From Demequina activiva (lineage in GTDB: Bacteria > Actinomycetota > Actinomycetes > Actinomycetales > Demequinaceae): 64,000 nucleotides of DNA. Numbering within the stretch: position 1 is the first letter of the stretch; the number at the start of each line of letters is the position of its first letter. Where the stretch lies: contig NZ_BONR01000002.1 of the NCBI RefSeq assembly GCF_016862815.1, positions 372,001 to 436,000 on the forward strand, written 5' to 3'. Position numbers and translations under genes: made by a program. This document shows, one piece after another, positions 7,332 to 15,461 of this stretch. A model generated the notes under the pieces. The model searched no databases. It was not told the origin of the DNA and saw nothing but the letters and a program-made list of their open reading frames with translations.

Positions 7332-10300
7332 ATGGACGTGAATGAACTACGGACTCACACTGATCCCATGTCCCCCACCTCTACCCACGCACGCACCGAG
7401 CACGACGCCGATCGCGCCGTGGCGCACGTGAGGCGATGGCTCGACGAGGCCGCCTCCGTGCGGCCCAGCGCGGGCGCGCGACTGATGGCGCACGTGCTCT
7501 CGCGGCCGGGCGGACTGCGCTTCCTCACGGAGGTGGTGGACGGTGTCGTACGTCCCGAGGACCCCCACGTCGCCGCCGCCGAGCTGCGGCGCGCCGCGAA
7601 GCGCGGGCACGAACACCTCCCCGTGGCGCTCGCCACGCTCATGCGCGTGGGTGGCGCCGCCGCTCGCGTGGCGCCTCGCCTGACCTCGCAGCTCGCGCGT
7701 CGGGTGATCCGCGCGATGGTGAGCCACCTGGTGGTCGACGCCCGCCCCCGTCGGCTCGCTCGCGCCTTGAGGCGCCTGCGCTCCACCGGAGCGGATCTCA
7801 ACGTCAACCTGCTCGGGGAGGCCGTCCTGGGTGGCGACGAGGCTGCGCGTCGTGTCGCAGCCACCCGCGCGCTGATCACTCATCCCGAGGTCGACTACGT
7901 CTCGATCAAGGTGTCCGCGGCGGTCGCGCCTCACTCGCCGTGGGACTTCGATGGTGCCGTCGAGCAGATCGTCGCGACGCTCGCGCCCCTGTACCAGGAC
8001 GCGCGTGACCACGGTGGCGTGTTCATCAACCTCGACATGGAGGAGTATCGCGACCTCGACCTCACGCTCGCGGTCTTCGAGGCGCTCGTCCAACGCGAGG
8101 ATCTCCGTTCGCTCAGCGCCGGCATCGTGCTGCAGGCCTATCTGCCCGAGTCGAGCCGCGCGCTGCGTCAGGTCCAGTCCCTCGCTCGCGCTCGCGTCGA
8201 GTCTGGTGGCGCGCCGCTGCGCGTGCGCATCGTCAAGGGCGCCAACCTGTCGATGGAGAGGGTCGAGTCGGAGATTCGCGACTGGCCCCTGGCCACGTGG
8301 AGCTCGAAGGTCGAGTCCGACGCCCAGTACAAGCGCATCGTCGACGCGGCCCTCGAGCCGGTCAGCACACGATCGCTGCTCGTGGGCGTCGCGGGCCACA
8401 ACCTGTTCGACATCGCCCACGCGTGGACGCTCGCCGCCGATCGCGGCGTCCAGGATCGTGTGCAGTTCGAGATGCTGCTGGGCATGGGAGAGCACGTGGC
8501 CCATGCCGTGAGAGCGGACGTGGGGGCGCTCCGGCTCTACACGCCCGTCGTGGATCCGCGCGACTTCGACGTCGCACTGGCCTACCTGGTGCGTCGCCTC
8601 GAAGAGGTGGCGAATCCTCAGAACTTCCTGTCGCGGCTCACGACGATGGGCTCGTCGCCCGAGGACTTCGAGCGCGAGGAGCGCGGCTTCCGGGACTCGC
8701 TCGAGCTGTCGTCGCACGCGCCGTCGACCGAGAGCAACCGTGATCAGAGCGACATCGCCGCGCCACCGCCTGGCTTCCGCAACGCGCCCGACTCGGATCC
8801 TTCGCGACGTCGAGTGCGGGAGTGGGGGGCCTTGCTGCTCGAGCGCGCTCGCGAGTCACGGCTGGGCATGGCGGGCGTCGACGCCGCGCGTGTCGACGAC
8901 GCCGAGACCTTGTCCGGACTGGTCGGACGAGCTCGCCAGGCGGGGGAGGAGTGGGCCCAGACGGATGTCGAGCACCGCGCTGCGCTGCTCGAACGAGTGG
9001 CGGAGCACCTCGAGGCACGCCGCGGAGACCTCATCGAGGTGATGGCCTCGGAGGCGGGCAAGACCATCGACCAGGCGGACCCCGAGGTGTCCGAGGCGAT
9101 CGACTTCGCTCGCTTCTACGCTGACGCGGCTCGACGGCTCAGTGCCGTGCGAGGTGCCCGTCCTCGACCGCGGCCCCTCACGGCCGTGATCCCCCCGTGG
9201 AACTTTCCCGTGGCCATTCCAGCGGGCTCCACCCTCGCTGCGCTCGCCGCGGGCTCGGCCGTGATCCTCAAGCCCGCCGAGGAGGCGGAGCGCTGCGGCG
9301 CGGTGCTGGCAGAGATCCTGTGGGACGCGGGGGTGCCGCACGAGGTGCTGAACCTGCTGGTGATCGACCCGCAGCACCTGGGTCATGCCCTGCTGGGCGA
9401 CTCGCGCATCGACCAGGCGGTCCTGACCGGGGCGTACGAGACCGCACAGGCATTCCTGGAGGTCCGCAGCGATCTGCGCGTGCTCGCCGAGACCTCCGGC
9501 AAGAACGCGATGATCGTGACCCCGAGCGCGGATCTCGACCTGGCTGCCAAGGACCTCGCAGCGTCGGCCTTCGGCCACGCGGGCCAGAAGTGCTCGGCCG
9601 CCTCGCTCGCGATCCTGGTGGGATCGGTCGCGGACTCGCCGCGCTTCCGTCGCCAGCTCCTCGACGCCGTCCGGTCGCTGCACGTGGCAGCGGCCTGGAC
9701 GCCGGGCGCGCAGATGGGCCCGGTGATCGCGGAGCCCGAGGGCAAGCTGCTGCGAGGACTGACCGAGCTCGAGCCGGGCGAGACCTGGTGGGTGCGGCCG
9801 GAGCGGATCGACCACGCCCTGTGGACGCCCGGGGTGAGGGGCTGGGTCGAGCCCGGCAGCTTCCTGCATCGTGTGGAGTGCTTCGGCCCGGTGCTGGGCG
9901 TGATGCGCGCGCGCGACCTCGATCATGCGATCGCGCTGGTCAACGAGGTCGACTACGGCCTCACGTCTGGGCTGCACACTCTCGACGAGGCCGAGATGCG
10001 CGAGTGGGTAGATCGCGTTCAGGCCGGCAACCTCTACGTCAACCGGGGCATGACCGGCGCGATCGTCCAGCGTCAGCCGTTCGGCGGCTGGAAGCGCTCC
10101 GCCGTGGGGGCGACCTCCAAGGCGGGCGGGCGCCACTACGTGGCCTCGCTGACGGACTGGGAGAGGGCCGATGCGGGCCCCAGCGACGGCGCGACGCTCG
10201 CCGCGTCCGTCGAGGCCATCGTCCGCGCCGTCGATCGGGACTGGGTGCGTGCAGCGGCTCAGCGGGATGCGCAGCACTGGCGCGACACGTTCTCCGTGGG

Positions 10301-10784
10301 ACATGACCCGACGGGGCTCAGCGCTGAGCACAACGTCCAGCGGTATGTCCCCACCCCGGTCCTCGTGCGTTGGGACGGCTCCGACGTCGACGACCTCGCC
10401 CGCGTGTGCGCAGCGCAGGTGCTGGCCGGGGACGGCGGTCGGGTCTCCGCCGCCGTCGAGCCCCCGCCCGCGCTCAGCGACGCTCTGGCCACGGCCGGAG
10501 TGACGGTGGTGGTCGAGGGCGACGAGCAGGCAGTCAGCCGCGCCCGGTCGTCCCACCACGGACGAGTGCGCCACGTGGGGGCCGTTCCGGCAGCATGGCG
10601 GGGCCAAGCCGACCTCGCGGTGTTCGACGGGCCCGTCACGGCCGCACCCGAGCTCGAGCTGCTCCCGTTCGTGCGCGAACAGGCGATCTCCATCACCGCC
10701 CACCGCTACGGCACGGCGTTCGACGCCGCCGACCGCGCGGCAAGGATGGTCCTCGCGAAGCCATTCGACGAGCCAGCGGCGTAG
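7332..10784 (+). CDS. putA: Bifunctional proline dehydrogenase / glutamate-semialdehyde dehydrogenase
   Basis: A 1150-residue protein that oxidises proline to glutamate in two steps. Residues about 40-450 form the FAD-dependent proline dehydrogenase barrel (YVSIKVSA, NLDMEEYRDLDL, YLPES and RIVKGAN motifs). Residues about 480-960 form the NAD-dependent aldehyde dehydrogenase, with general base Glu720 in ETSGKN and nucleophile Cys754 in GQKCSAAS. The remaining ~190 residues are a degenerate C-terminal extension seen in long PutA types; there is no N-terminal ribbon-helix-helix, so this is not the self-regulating form. The ATG at 7332 has GGAG 10 nt upstream; an ATG at 7368 is an alternative. 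A divergent LysR gene is the likely regulator. Confidence 0.93.
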   Translation: MDVNELRTHTDPMSPTSTHARTEHDADRAVAHVRRWLDEAASVRPSAGARLMAHVLSRPGGLRFLTEVVDGVVRPEDPHVAAAELRRAAKRGHEHLPVALATLMRVGGAAARVAPRLTSQLARRVIRAMVSHLVVDARPRRLARALRRLRSTGADLNVNLLGEAVLGGDEAARRVAATRALITHPEVDYVSIKVSAAVAPHSPWDFDGAVEQIVATLAPLYQDARDHGGVFINLDMEEYRDLDLTLAVFEALVQREDLRSLSAGIVLQAYLPESSRALRQVQSLARARVESGGAPLRVRIVKGANLSMERVESEIRDWPLATWSSKVESDAQYKRIVDAALEPVSTRSLLVGVAGHNLFDIAHAWTLAADRGVQDRVQFEMLLGMGEHVAHAVRADVGALRLYTPVVDPRDFDVALAYLVRRLEEVANPQNFLSRLTTMGSSPEDFEREERGFRDSLELSSHAPSTESNRDQSDIAAPPPGFRNAPDSDPSRRRVREWGALLLERARESRLGMAGVDAARVDDAETLSGLVGRARQAGEEWAQTDVEHRAALLERVAEHLEARRGDLIEVMASEAGKTIDQADPEVSEAIDFARFYADAARRLSAVRGARPRPRPLTAVIPPWNFPVAIPAGSTLAALAAGSAVILKPAEEAERCGAVLAEILWDAGVPHEVLNLLVIDPQHLGHALLGDSRIDQAVLTGAYETAQAFLEVRSDLRVLAETSGKNAMIVTPSADLDLAAKDLAASAFGHAGQKCSAASLAILVGSVADSPRFRRQLLDAVRSLHVAAAWTPGAQMGPVIAEPEGKLLRGLTELEPGETWWVRPERIDHALWTPGVRGWVEPGSFLHRVECFGPVLGVMRARDLDHAIALVNEVDYGLTSGLHTLDEAEMREWVDRVQAGNLYVNRGMTGAIVQRQPFGGWKRSAVGATSKAGGRHYVASLTDWERADAGPSDGATLAASVEAIVRAVDRDWVRAAAQRDAQHWRDTFSVGHDPTGLSAEHNVQRYVPTPVLVRWDGSDVDDLARVCAAQVLAGDGGRVSAAVEPPPALSDALATAGVTVVVEGDEQAVSRARSSHHGRVRHVGAVPAAWRGQADLAVFDGPVTAAPELELLPFVREQAISITAHRYGTAFDAADRAARMVLAKPFDEPAA

Positions 10785-10829
10785 TCCGCCTGCTCGGGCG
10801 GTGCGCGTCTGCCTCGCAGCGGCGCACCG

Positions 10830-10835
10830 TACGCT
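10830..10835 (+). promoter_or_regulatory. Candidate -10 box (TACGCT), leaderless
   Basis: TACGCT lies 6 nt before the ATG at 10842, and no Shine-Dalgarno precedes that start. The same hexamer and spacing recur at 60957. Confidence 0.5.
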
Positions 10836-10841
10836 CGAGCC

Positions 10842-12323
10842 ATGAGGATCCGCCACCACGCCGGCGCCGCCGCGCAGTCCGTAGCCCCCCATGTCGAGCT
10901 CATCCTCGCTGAGGAGGGCGCGATCATCGAGGCGGACGACCGCGCGCTCGACGAGGCCAGGGACAGCGCTCGCGAGTCGGATCCAGCGCACATCGAGGAC
11001 GCTCGGGCAGACGCCACCGACATCCCGTTCGTGACCATCGACCCGCCGGGAGCCAGGGACCTCGACCAGGCCCTCCACCTCGAGCGCACTCGCGATGGCC
11101 ATCGTCTGCGCTACGCGATCGCAGACGTCGCCGCGCACGTGACCCCGGGCGGTGCGCTGGACGCCCTCGCGCATGCTCGCGGGTCGACCGTCTACTGCCC
11201 GGACCGGCGCATCGGCCTGCACCCGCCGGAGATGTCGGAGGGACACGCCTCCCTCCTCGCGCAGCAGCGCACCAAGGCGGTGATGTGGAGCGTGGTCATC
11301 GGTGGTGACGGCGCGCTCGGCGACGTGAGCATCGAGCGCGTCTGGGTGCGCTCCCGTCGCCAGCTCGCCTACGGGGATCTGGAACGGCCGGCCGACGCCG
11401 CTGACAAGGAGCTGCGTGCGCTGCTTCACGACGTGGGTCAGGCCCGCCGCGCCGCTGTGCGCGCGCAGGGCGGCGTCACGCTCCCGTTGCCGGAGCAGGA
11501 GGTGAACGAGCGGGATGGCCGCCTCTACCTCGACCTGAGGGCCGGCACGGCGATCGAGGACGACAACGCGCAGCTCTCGCTCGCGACCGGGATGGCGGCC
11601 GCGCGCGTCATGCTCGCGGGCGGCACAGGCATCCTCCGGACCATGCCGGCAGCGGACGACGGTGCGCTCGAGCAGCTCCGGCGCCAGGCGCGTGCTCTGG
11701 GCGTGGCGTGGCCCCGCGAGACCACGTATGCGCAGCTCCTCGATGCGCTCGACCCCACCGCGCCCTCCACGCTCGCCTTCCTCACGGCGGCGACGCGGCT
11801 CTTCCGCGGCGCGCGGTGGGAGCCCTTCGACGTGCACGACCCCGACCTGCCGCAGCCCGACTCCACCGCTCACGGAGCCCTGGGAGCGGCATACGCGCAC
11901 GTGACCGCACCGCTGCGGCGGTTGGCCGACCGCTACGCGGCCGAGGCGGCGCTCGCCGAGGCCCAGGGACGAGACGTGCCTGCGTGGGTGCGGGAGGGCA
12001 TGGTCCCGGCGGCCGCGGACACGGCGACAGGGGCACGGCGAGCCTCGGCAGTGGAGCGCCGATGCGTGGACGCCGTGGAGTCCGTGGTGCTGGCCTCACG
12101 GGTGGGCGAGGCGTTCGAGGGCGTCGCGCTCGACGACCGCACGGTGCAGCTCCTTCGCCCGCCCGTGATCGCGCGCTGTGAGGGAGAGGTGCCGCCCGGT
12201 GACACGGTCGTCGTCGAGCTCCTGCGTGCCGAGGCGCCCGACGGGCCGGTGTTCCGGCGCGTCGAGGGCGATCAGGGAGCTGCCGGTCCGTCCAGCACCT
12301 CGTCGTCCAGGTGGGCGCCGTAG
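10842..12323 (+). CDS. RNB domain-containing ribonuclease (RNase II/R family)
   Basis: A 493-residue 3'-5' exoribonuclease. The RNB catalytic core covers residues about 50-380, with the metal-binding signature TIDPPGARDLDQA giving Asp67, Asp73 and Asp75. The position matching the fourth aspartate of E. coli RNase II (Asp210) is Gln76, as I recall in related actinobacterial proteins. There are no clear N-terminal cold-shock domains; a short S1-like barrel is possible at about 420-475. It is a compact actinobacterial RNB form, shorter than RNase II or R. The last ~17 codons are encoded antisense to the gamma-carbonic-anhydrase-like gene (52-nt convergent overlap). Confidence 0.88.
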   Translation: MRIRHHAGAAAQSVAPHVELILAEEGAIIEADDRALDEARDSARESDPAHIEDARADATDIPFVTIDPPGARDLDQALHLERTRDGHRLRYAIADVAAHVTPGGALDALAHARGSTVYCPDRRIGLHPPEMSEGHASLLAQQRTKAVMWSVVIGGDGALGDVSIERVWVRSRRQLAYGDLERPADAADKELRALLHDVGQARRAAVRAQGGVTLPLPEQEVNERDGRLYLDLRAGTAIEDDNAQLSLATGMAAARVMLAGGTGILRTMPAADDGALEQLRRQARALGVAWPRETTYAQLLDALDPTAPSTLAFLTAATRLFRGARWEPFDVHDPDLPQPDSTAHGALGAAYAHVTAPLRRLADRYAAEAALAEAQGRDVPAWVREGMVPAAADTATGARRASAVERRCVDAVESVVLASRVGEAFEGVALDDRTVQLLRPPVIARCEGEVPPGDTVVVELLRAEAPDGPVFRRVEGDQGAAGPSSTSSSRWAP

Positions 12324-12880
12324 GCCTCTGACTGGCCGTCCATGATCTCGGTCATCGGCGTCATGCGCGTCGCTCCGTAGACCGTGCCGGGAAAGTCCAG
12401 GCCCTGCTGGATGCGCCACACCTCCTCATGCTCGTCGGCCGAGGCGAGCTGAGCGGGATCGCCCACCGCGACCCACCCGATCGGCACCACGGATCGAGGG
12501 GCGAGCGCCGTGTTGACCTGCACCACGGCGTTGACCCGCACCTCGCAGCCCTCCCGTGCGAGCGAGCCAGGGAACAGCGAGGCTCCCGTGGCGATGAAGC
12601 ACTCCCGCTCGATGGTGGCGCCGTTGATGTGCGCATGGGGGCCGACGAGCACGTGGTCGCCGATGGTCACCGGGTGGCGAGGCCGCCCCTTCACCACGGC
12701 GTTCTCCATGATCACGACCCGCTGCCCGATCGTGATCGGTCCGCCCTCGGACGTCAGCACCGCGCCGTGCAGCACCCGCGAGCCCTCGCCGATGGTCACG
12801 TCGCCGCACACGACGGCGGACGGCGCGACGTAGGCGCTCTCATGGATGCTCGGTGCATGGCCTCTGCTCGCGATGATCAT
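12272..12880 (-). CDS. Gamma-carbonic-anhydrase-like hexapeptide-repeat protein
   Basis: A 202-residue left-handed beta-helix protein. Repeating hexapeptide rungs are visible from SAYVAPSAVVCGDVTIGEG through ITIGQRVVIMENAVV and VTIGDHVLVGPHAHINGA. His in GPHAH and in the preceding rungs could bind metal, as in the gamma-class family, but carbonic anhydrase activity is not proven for such proteins. The ATG at 12880 is chosen because the hexapeptide domain begins there (MIIASRGHAPSI) and a TAGGGT box lies 7 nt upstream. A longer frame to 13081 is antisense to the next gene. The 3' end overlaps the RNB gene by 52 nt. Confidence 0.82.
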   Translation of the reverse strand: MIIASRGHAPSIHESAYVAPSAVVCGDVTIGEGSRVLHGAVLTSEGGPITIGQRVVIMENAVVKGRPRHPVTIGDHVLVGPHAHINGATIERECFIATGASLFPGSLAREGCEVRVNAVVQVNTALAPRSVVPIGWVAVGDPAQLASADEHEEVWRIQQGLDFPGTVYGATRMTPMTEIMDGQSEAYGAHLDDEVLDGPAAP

Positions 12881-12887
12881 GGCTCCC

Positions 12888-12893
12888 ACCCTA
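12888..12893 (-). promoter_or_regulatory. Candidate -10 box (TAGGGT), leaderless
   Basis: On the minus strand TAGGGT lies 7 nt before the ATG at 12880. The same hexamer and spacing occur before aroQ. Confidence 0.45.
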
Positions 12894-12959
12894 GGACGCG
12901 GAAGATTCGGCGGCTCGGGCCCGTTGTCGGGGGCGAGCGGACCGATGAAGGAGGTTCCC

Positions 12960-13286
12960 ATGACACCGCAGGAGTGGTCGGACAAGCGCGAACGGCAGTA
13001 CCGCAAGATCAAGGAGTCCGTGCAGGATCGCGGCGCATCCGAGGATCGTGCGAAGGAGATCGCGGCGCGCACCGTCAACAAGGAGCGCGCGCGGGCCGGC
13101 GAGGCAGAGCAGTCCTCGAAGGCCTCGACTCAGGACATGTCGAGCAGCAAGCGGGGCGGCAAGCGCTCGCACAGCGGTGCTCGAGGCCGCACCAAGCAGC
13201 AGCTCTATGCCGAGGCCAAGCGCCGGGGCATCGAGGGGCGCTCGACGATGACCAAGAACGAGCTCGAGAAGGCGGTCGACGGCTGA
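12960..13286 (+). CDS. Small charged helical protein with C-terminal SAP/Rho-N-like segment
   Basis: A 108-residue, highly charged protein of a type often called plasmid stabilization protein in actinobacterial annotations, although nothing here indicates a plasmid. The N-terminal helical unit WSDKRERQYRKIKESVQDRG leads into SEDRAKEIAARTVNKERA. The middle is Ser/Lys/Gly-rich and probably disordered. The C-terminus TKQQLYAEAKRRGIEGRS then MTKNELEKAV resembles the short helix-extended-helix of SAP or Rho N-terminal domains, suggesting nucleic-acid contact. Start chosen at the ATG preceded by GAAGGAGG. The next gene repeats the N-terminal unit. Confidence 0.75.
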   Translation: MTPQEWSDKRERQYRKIKESVQDRGASEDRAKEIAARTVNKERARAGEAEQSSKASTQDMSSSKRGGKRSHSGARGRTKQQLYAEAKRRGIEGRSTMTKNELEKAVDG

Positions 13287-13376
13287 GCGCGGGGTGAGCG
13301 CCACGCACTGCATGCGTCGCGCGCACGCCGTAGGCTGGAGGAGTCCCGAGGATTGCTGCCAGGGAAGGAGTGGATC

Positions 13377-13529
13377 ATGACCGAAGAGCACCCGGCCGAC
13401 ACGCGCCGGTACAAGTTCGAGCAGATCAAGGCCAAGGAGCTCGCGCGCGGCGCGACCGAGGATGAGGCCACCCGCATCGCCGCGGAGACGGTGGACAAGG
13501 TCATCGCCCTGGAGACGGACGAGAAGTAG
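13377..13529 (+). CDS. 50-residue helical protein related to the preceding gene
   Basis: ATG at 13377 to TAG at 13527-13529, preceded by a strong AGGGAAGGAG ribosome binding site. The product (MTEEHPADTRRYKFEQIKAK at its start) shares the core RGATEDEATRIAAETVDK with RGASEDRAKEIAARTVNK of the upstream 108-residue protein, so the two are paralogous over one helical hairpin. It lacks the C-terminal SAP-like segment. Function unknown; it might be a shortened partner of the neighbour. It ends 11 nt before the phosphatidyltransferase start, so the two are probably co-transcribed. Confidence 0.75.
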   Translation: MTEEHPADTRRYKFEQIKAKELARGATEDEATRIAAETVDKVIALETDEK

Positions 13530-13540
13530 ACTCCCGCTTC

Positions 13541-14176
13541 GTGAGCGAAGCCAGCCCCGTCGATCAGCACGACTCCGCCGAAGCGGCGCCCTCCGCTGCG
13601 ATCTGGACGGTGCCGAACCTCATCTCGATGGCGCGCATCGTCCTCATCGTGGTGTTCGGCTGGCTGCTGATCGCAGGGCACGACGCGTGGGCCATCGGCG
13701 CCCTGGCGGCCGCTGGCATCAGCGACTTCCTCGACGGCTACCTCGCCCGACGGTGGAACCAGGTGACCGAGCTGGGTCGTGTGCTCGACCCCGCCGCGGA
13801 CCGTCTGCTGACCATCGTGGTGGTGCTGGGCCTGGCGATCCGCGGGGTGATCCCGTGGTGGCTGGTCGCTATCCTGCTGGCGCGGGACGTGATGGTGGGC
13901 GTGGCGCTGCTGATCGCCCGGTCCCGCGGCGTCTCCTCCGCGCAGGTGACGTTCGTGGGCAAGGCGGCGACCTTCGGTCTGTACGTCACGTTGCCCCTGG
14001 CATTCCTCGCATACGAGCGCTGGGACGGCGTCTGGGTCGCGGCGATCGTCGGGGCCTGCGTCGCCGCCGCTCTGTACTGGATCTCGGGCATCGGGTACGC
14101 CAGAGACCTCGCCCGCCGAGCACATCCCGCGAGCGACGGCGCGTCTGTCGCCGGGGCACCCGAACGCCTAGGATGA
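13541..14176 (+). CDS. CDP-alcohol phosphatidyltransferase (PgsA-like)
   Basis: A 211-residue membrane enzyme that condenses a CDP-linked lipid with an alcohol to make phospholipid. The family signature D-x2-DG-x2-AR-x8-G-x3-D-x3-D is complete in SDFLDGYLARRWNQ then ELGRVLDPAADR. About five hydrophobic helices follow. It is most likely a phosphatidylglycerophosphate synthase or cardiolipin synthase type, because TVPNLISMARIV at the N-terminus is common in those. The acceptor alcohol cannot be read from sequence. The GTG start lies 11 nt after the small upstream gene. Confidence 0.87.
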   Translation: MSEASPVDQHDSAEAAPSAAIWTVPNLISMARIVLIVVFGWLLIAGHDAWAIGALAAAGISDFLDGYLARRWNQVTELGRVLDPAADRLLTIVVVLGLAIRGVIPWWLVAILLARDVMVGVALLIARSRGVSSAQVTFVGKAATFGLYVTLPLAFLAYERWDGVWVAAIVGACVAAALYWISGIGYARDLARRAHPASDGASVAGAPERLG

Positions 14177-14208
14177 TGTGACCAGCCCAACTCCCGGAAG
14201 GAGGCGCC

Positions 14209-14631
14209 ATGACGTTCGATGAGAGTCCCGTGGAGCGCACGATGTCGCTCGACGCACAGGTAGTGCCGGACGAGCACGCTCCTCACCGCATCTCCCCGCA
14301 GGACCAGACCGCAGTCGACGCCCTCGACGACGACTGCGCGCTGCTGATCGTGCATCACGGACCCAACCAGGGCGCCCGCTTCCTTCTCGATGTCGACGTC
14401 ACCACGGCCGGCAGGTCCGTCTCCGGGGACATCTTCCTCGACGACGTCACGGTGAGTCGCGAGCACGTGCGCTTCGTGCGCGAGGGCAAGAGGTTCTTCG
14501 TCAAGGACGCGGGATCGCTCAACGGCACCTACGTCAACCGTGAGAGCGTGTCCGAGGCCGAGCTGCACGACGGCGACGAGGTCCAGATCGGCAAGTACCG
14601 CATGACGTTCTACCCCGGGTCCGCCGGCTGA
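14209..14631 (+). CDS. garA: FHA domain protein, GarA/OdhI-like
   Basis: A 140-residue phosphothreonine-binding protein. Residues about 45-130 form the FHA domain with GRSVSGDIFLDDVTVSREHV and GSLNGTYVN. In mycobacteria and corynebacteria the homologues GarA and OdhI control 2-oxoglutarate dehydrogenase and glutamate metabolism, switched by kinases at an N-terminal ETTS motif. Here that motif is altered: the matching stretch reads VERTMSLD, keeping only Thr11 at the second threonine. The following ftsR gene matches mycobacterial order (Rv1827-Rv1828), supporting orthology. AAGGAGG precedes the ATG. Confidence 0.8.
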   Translation: MTFDESPVERTMSLDAQVVPDEHAPHRISPQDQTAVDALDDDCALLIVHHGPNQGARFLLDVDVTTAGRSVSGDIFLDDVTVSREHVRFVREGKRFFVKDAGSLNGTYVNRESVSEAELHDGDEVQIGKYRMTFYPGSAG

Positions 14632-14635
14632 TCGG

Positions 14636-15361
14636 ATGCCCGCGCTGAGAGCAGTCGAGCAGGCACCGGAGCCCGAGCGCCCTGCAGGGGCCGCGGCGAG
14701 CCCGTGGCCTCAGCAGCTCTCGCATGCGCCGGAGCTGCGCGTGAGCGACGTGCTCGCGCAGCTCGTTCGCGAGTTTCCGGCCCTCACCCCCTCCAAGCTG
14801 CGCTTCCTCGACAGCAACGGGCTCGTGTCACCTCATCGCACAGGAGCGGGCTATCGGCAGTACTCGGCGGCCGACGTGGAGCGCCTGCGCTTCGTGCTGA
14901 CACAGCAGCGCGACCAGTACCTGCCGCTGTCCGCGATCGCGCAGCAGCTCGCGGACCTCGACGCCGGGCGCACGCACCAGCCGGTGGGGCCACGAGCGGT
15001 GGCGCAGACCACGCAGCAGCTCACACGCAGGCAGGTGGCCGAGGCCGCAGGGGTCGAGGAGGACACCGTCGCGACGCTCGAGGCTGCCGGGATCATCGCG
15101 CAGTCCGGGCCGGGCCGCTACGAGCGCGCCGTGGTGCCGCTCGTGGTCGCCGGCGGAGCGTATCTCGCGACCGGCGCGGACCCGCGCTCGCTGTCCGCAC
15201 TCGTGCGCGCTGCAGGTCGCGAGGCGCAGCTGGCCCGCGACGCCGCGCGCCCGCGCCGCGAGCGCGGCGACGACACCACGGCCGATGCGCTGATACGCGA
15301 GCGTGCGGATGCGGCGGTCGCCGTCTTCAGTGCTTGGGTCCACGAGCAGATCGACCGATAA
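14636..15361 (+). CDS. ftsR: MerR family regulator, FtsR-like
   Basis: A 241-residue MerR-type DNA-binding protein. Residues about 35-110 form the winged helix domain (LRVSDVLAQLVREFPALTPS, SNGLVSPHRTGAGYRQYS, DVERLRFVLTQQRDQYLPLS). A second helix-turn-helix-like stretch LTRRQVAEAAGVEEDTVATL lies at about 128-147. FtsR (Rv1828 type) activates ftsZ in Corynebacterium. Order after the FHA gene and 4-nt spacing support this identity. The C-terminal half is helical and has no cysteine metal-binding motif. Confidence 0.82.
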   Translation: MPALRAVEQAPEPERPAGAAASPWPQQLSHAPELRVSDVLAQLVREFPALTPSKLRFLDSNGLVSPHRTGAGYRQYSAADVERLRFVLTQQRDQYLPLSAIAQQLADLDAGRTHQPVGPRAVAQTTQQLTRRQVAEAAGVEEDTVATLEAAGIIAQSGPGRYERAVVPLVVAGGAYLATGADPRSLSALVRAAGREAQLARDAARPRRERGDDTTADALIRERADAAVAVFSAWVHEQIDR

Positions 15362-15378
15362 CAGTGGCACAGGCAACG

Positions 15379-15398
15379 CCGCGCCCCGCCGGGCGCGG
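15379..15398 (+). terminator. GC-rich hairpin after ftsR
   Basis: CCGCGCCC and GGGCGCGG (8-bp arms, 4-nt loop) lie 18 nt after the ftsR stop and just before the next promoter. There is no T-tract. Confidence 0.5.
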
Positions 15399-15401
15399 TC
15401 G

Positions 15402-15430
15402 TTGACCGGGTGGGGCCCCCGCTCTACCGT
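15402..15430 (+). promoter_or_regulatory. Sigma-A-type promoter for the second MerR gene
   Basis: TTGACC at 15402-15407 and TACCGT at 15425-15430 are separated by exactly 17 nt. A leader of about 25 nt carrying AAGGAG would follow. With the hairpin just upstream, this marks the gene as a separate transcription unit. Confidence 0.6.
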
Positions 15431-15461
15431 GGTGAACTAGGACGTGACGCAAGGAGAAGCG

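Noticed and set aside
8856-11900. Very long minus-strand open frame (1014 codons) opposite putA and the RNB gene
   Set aside because: It is antisense to two clear enzymes, is Arg/His/Gly-rich without domain motifs, and is a known artefact of high-GC codon bias.
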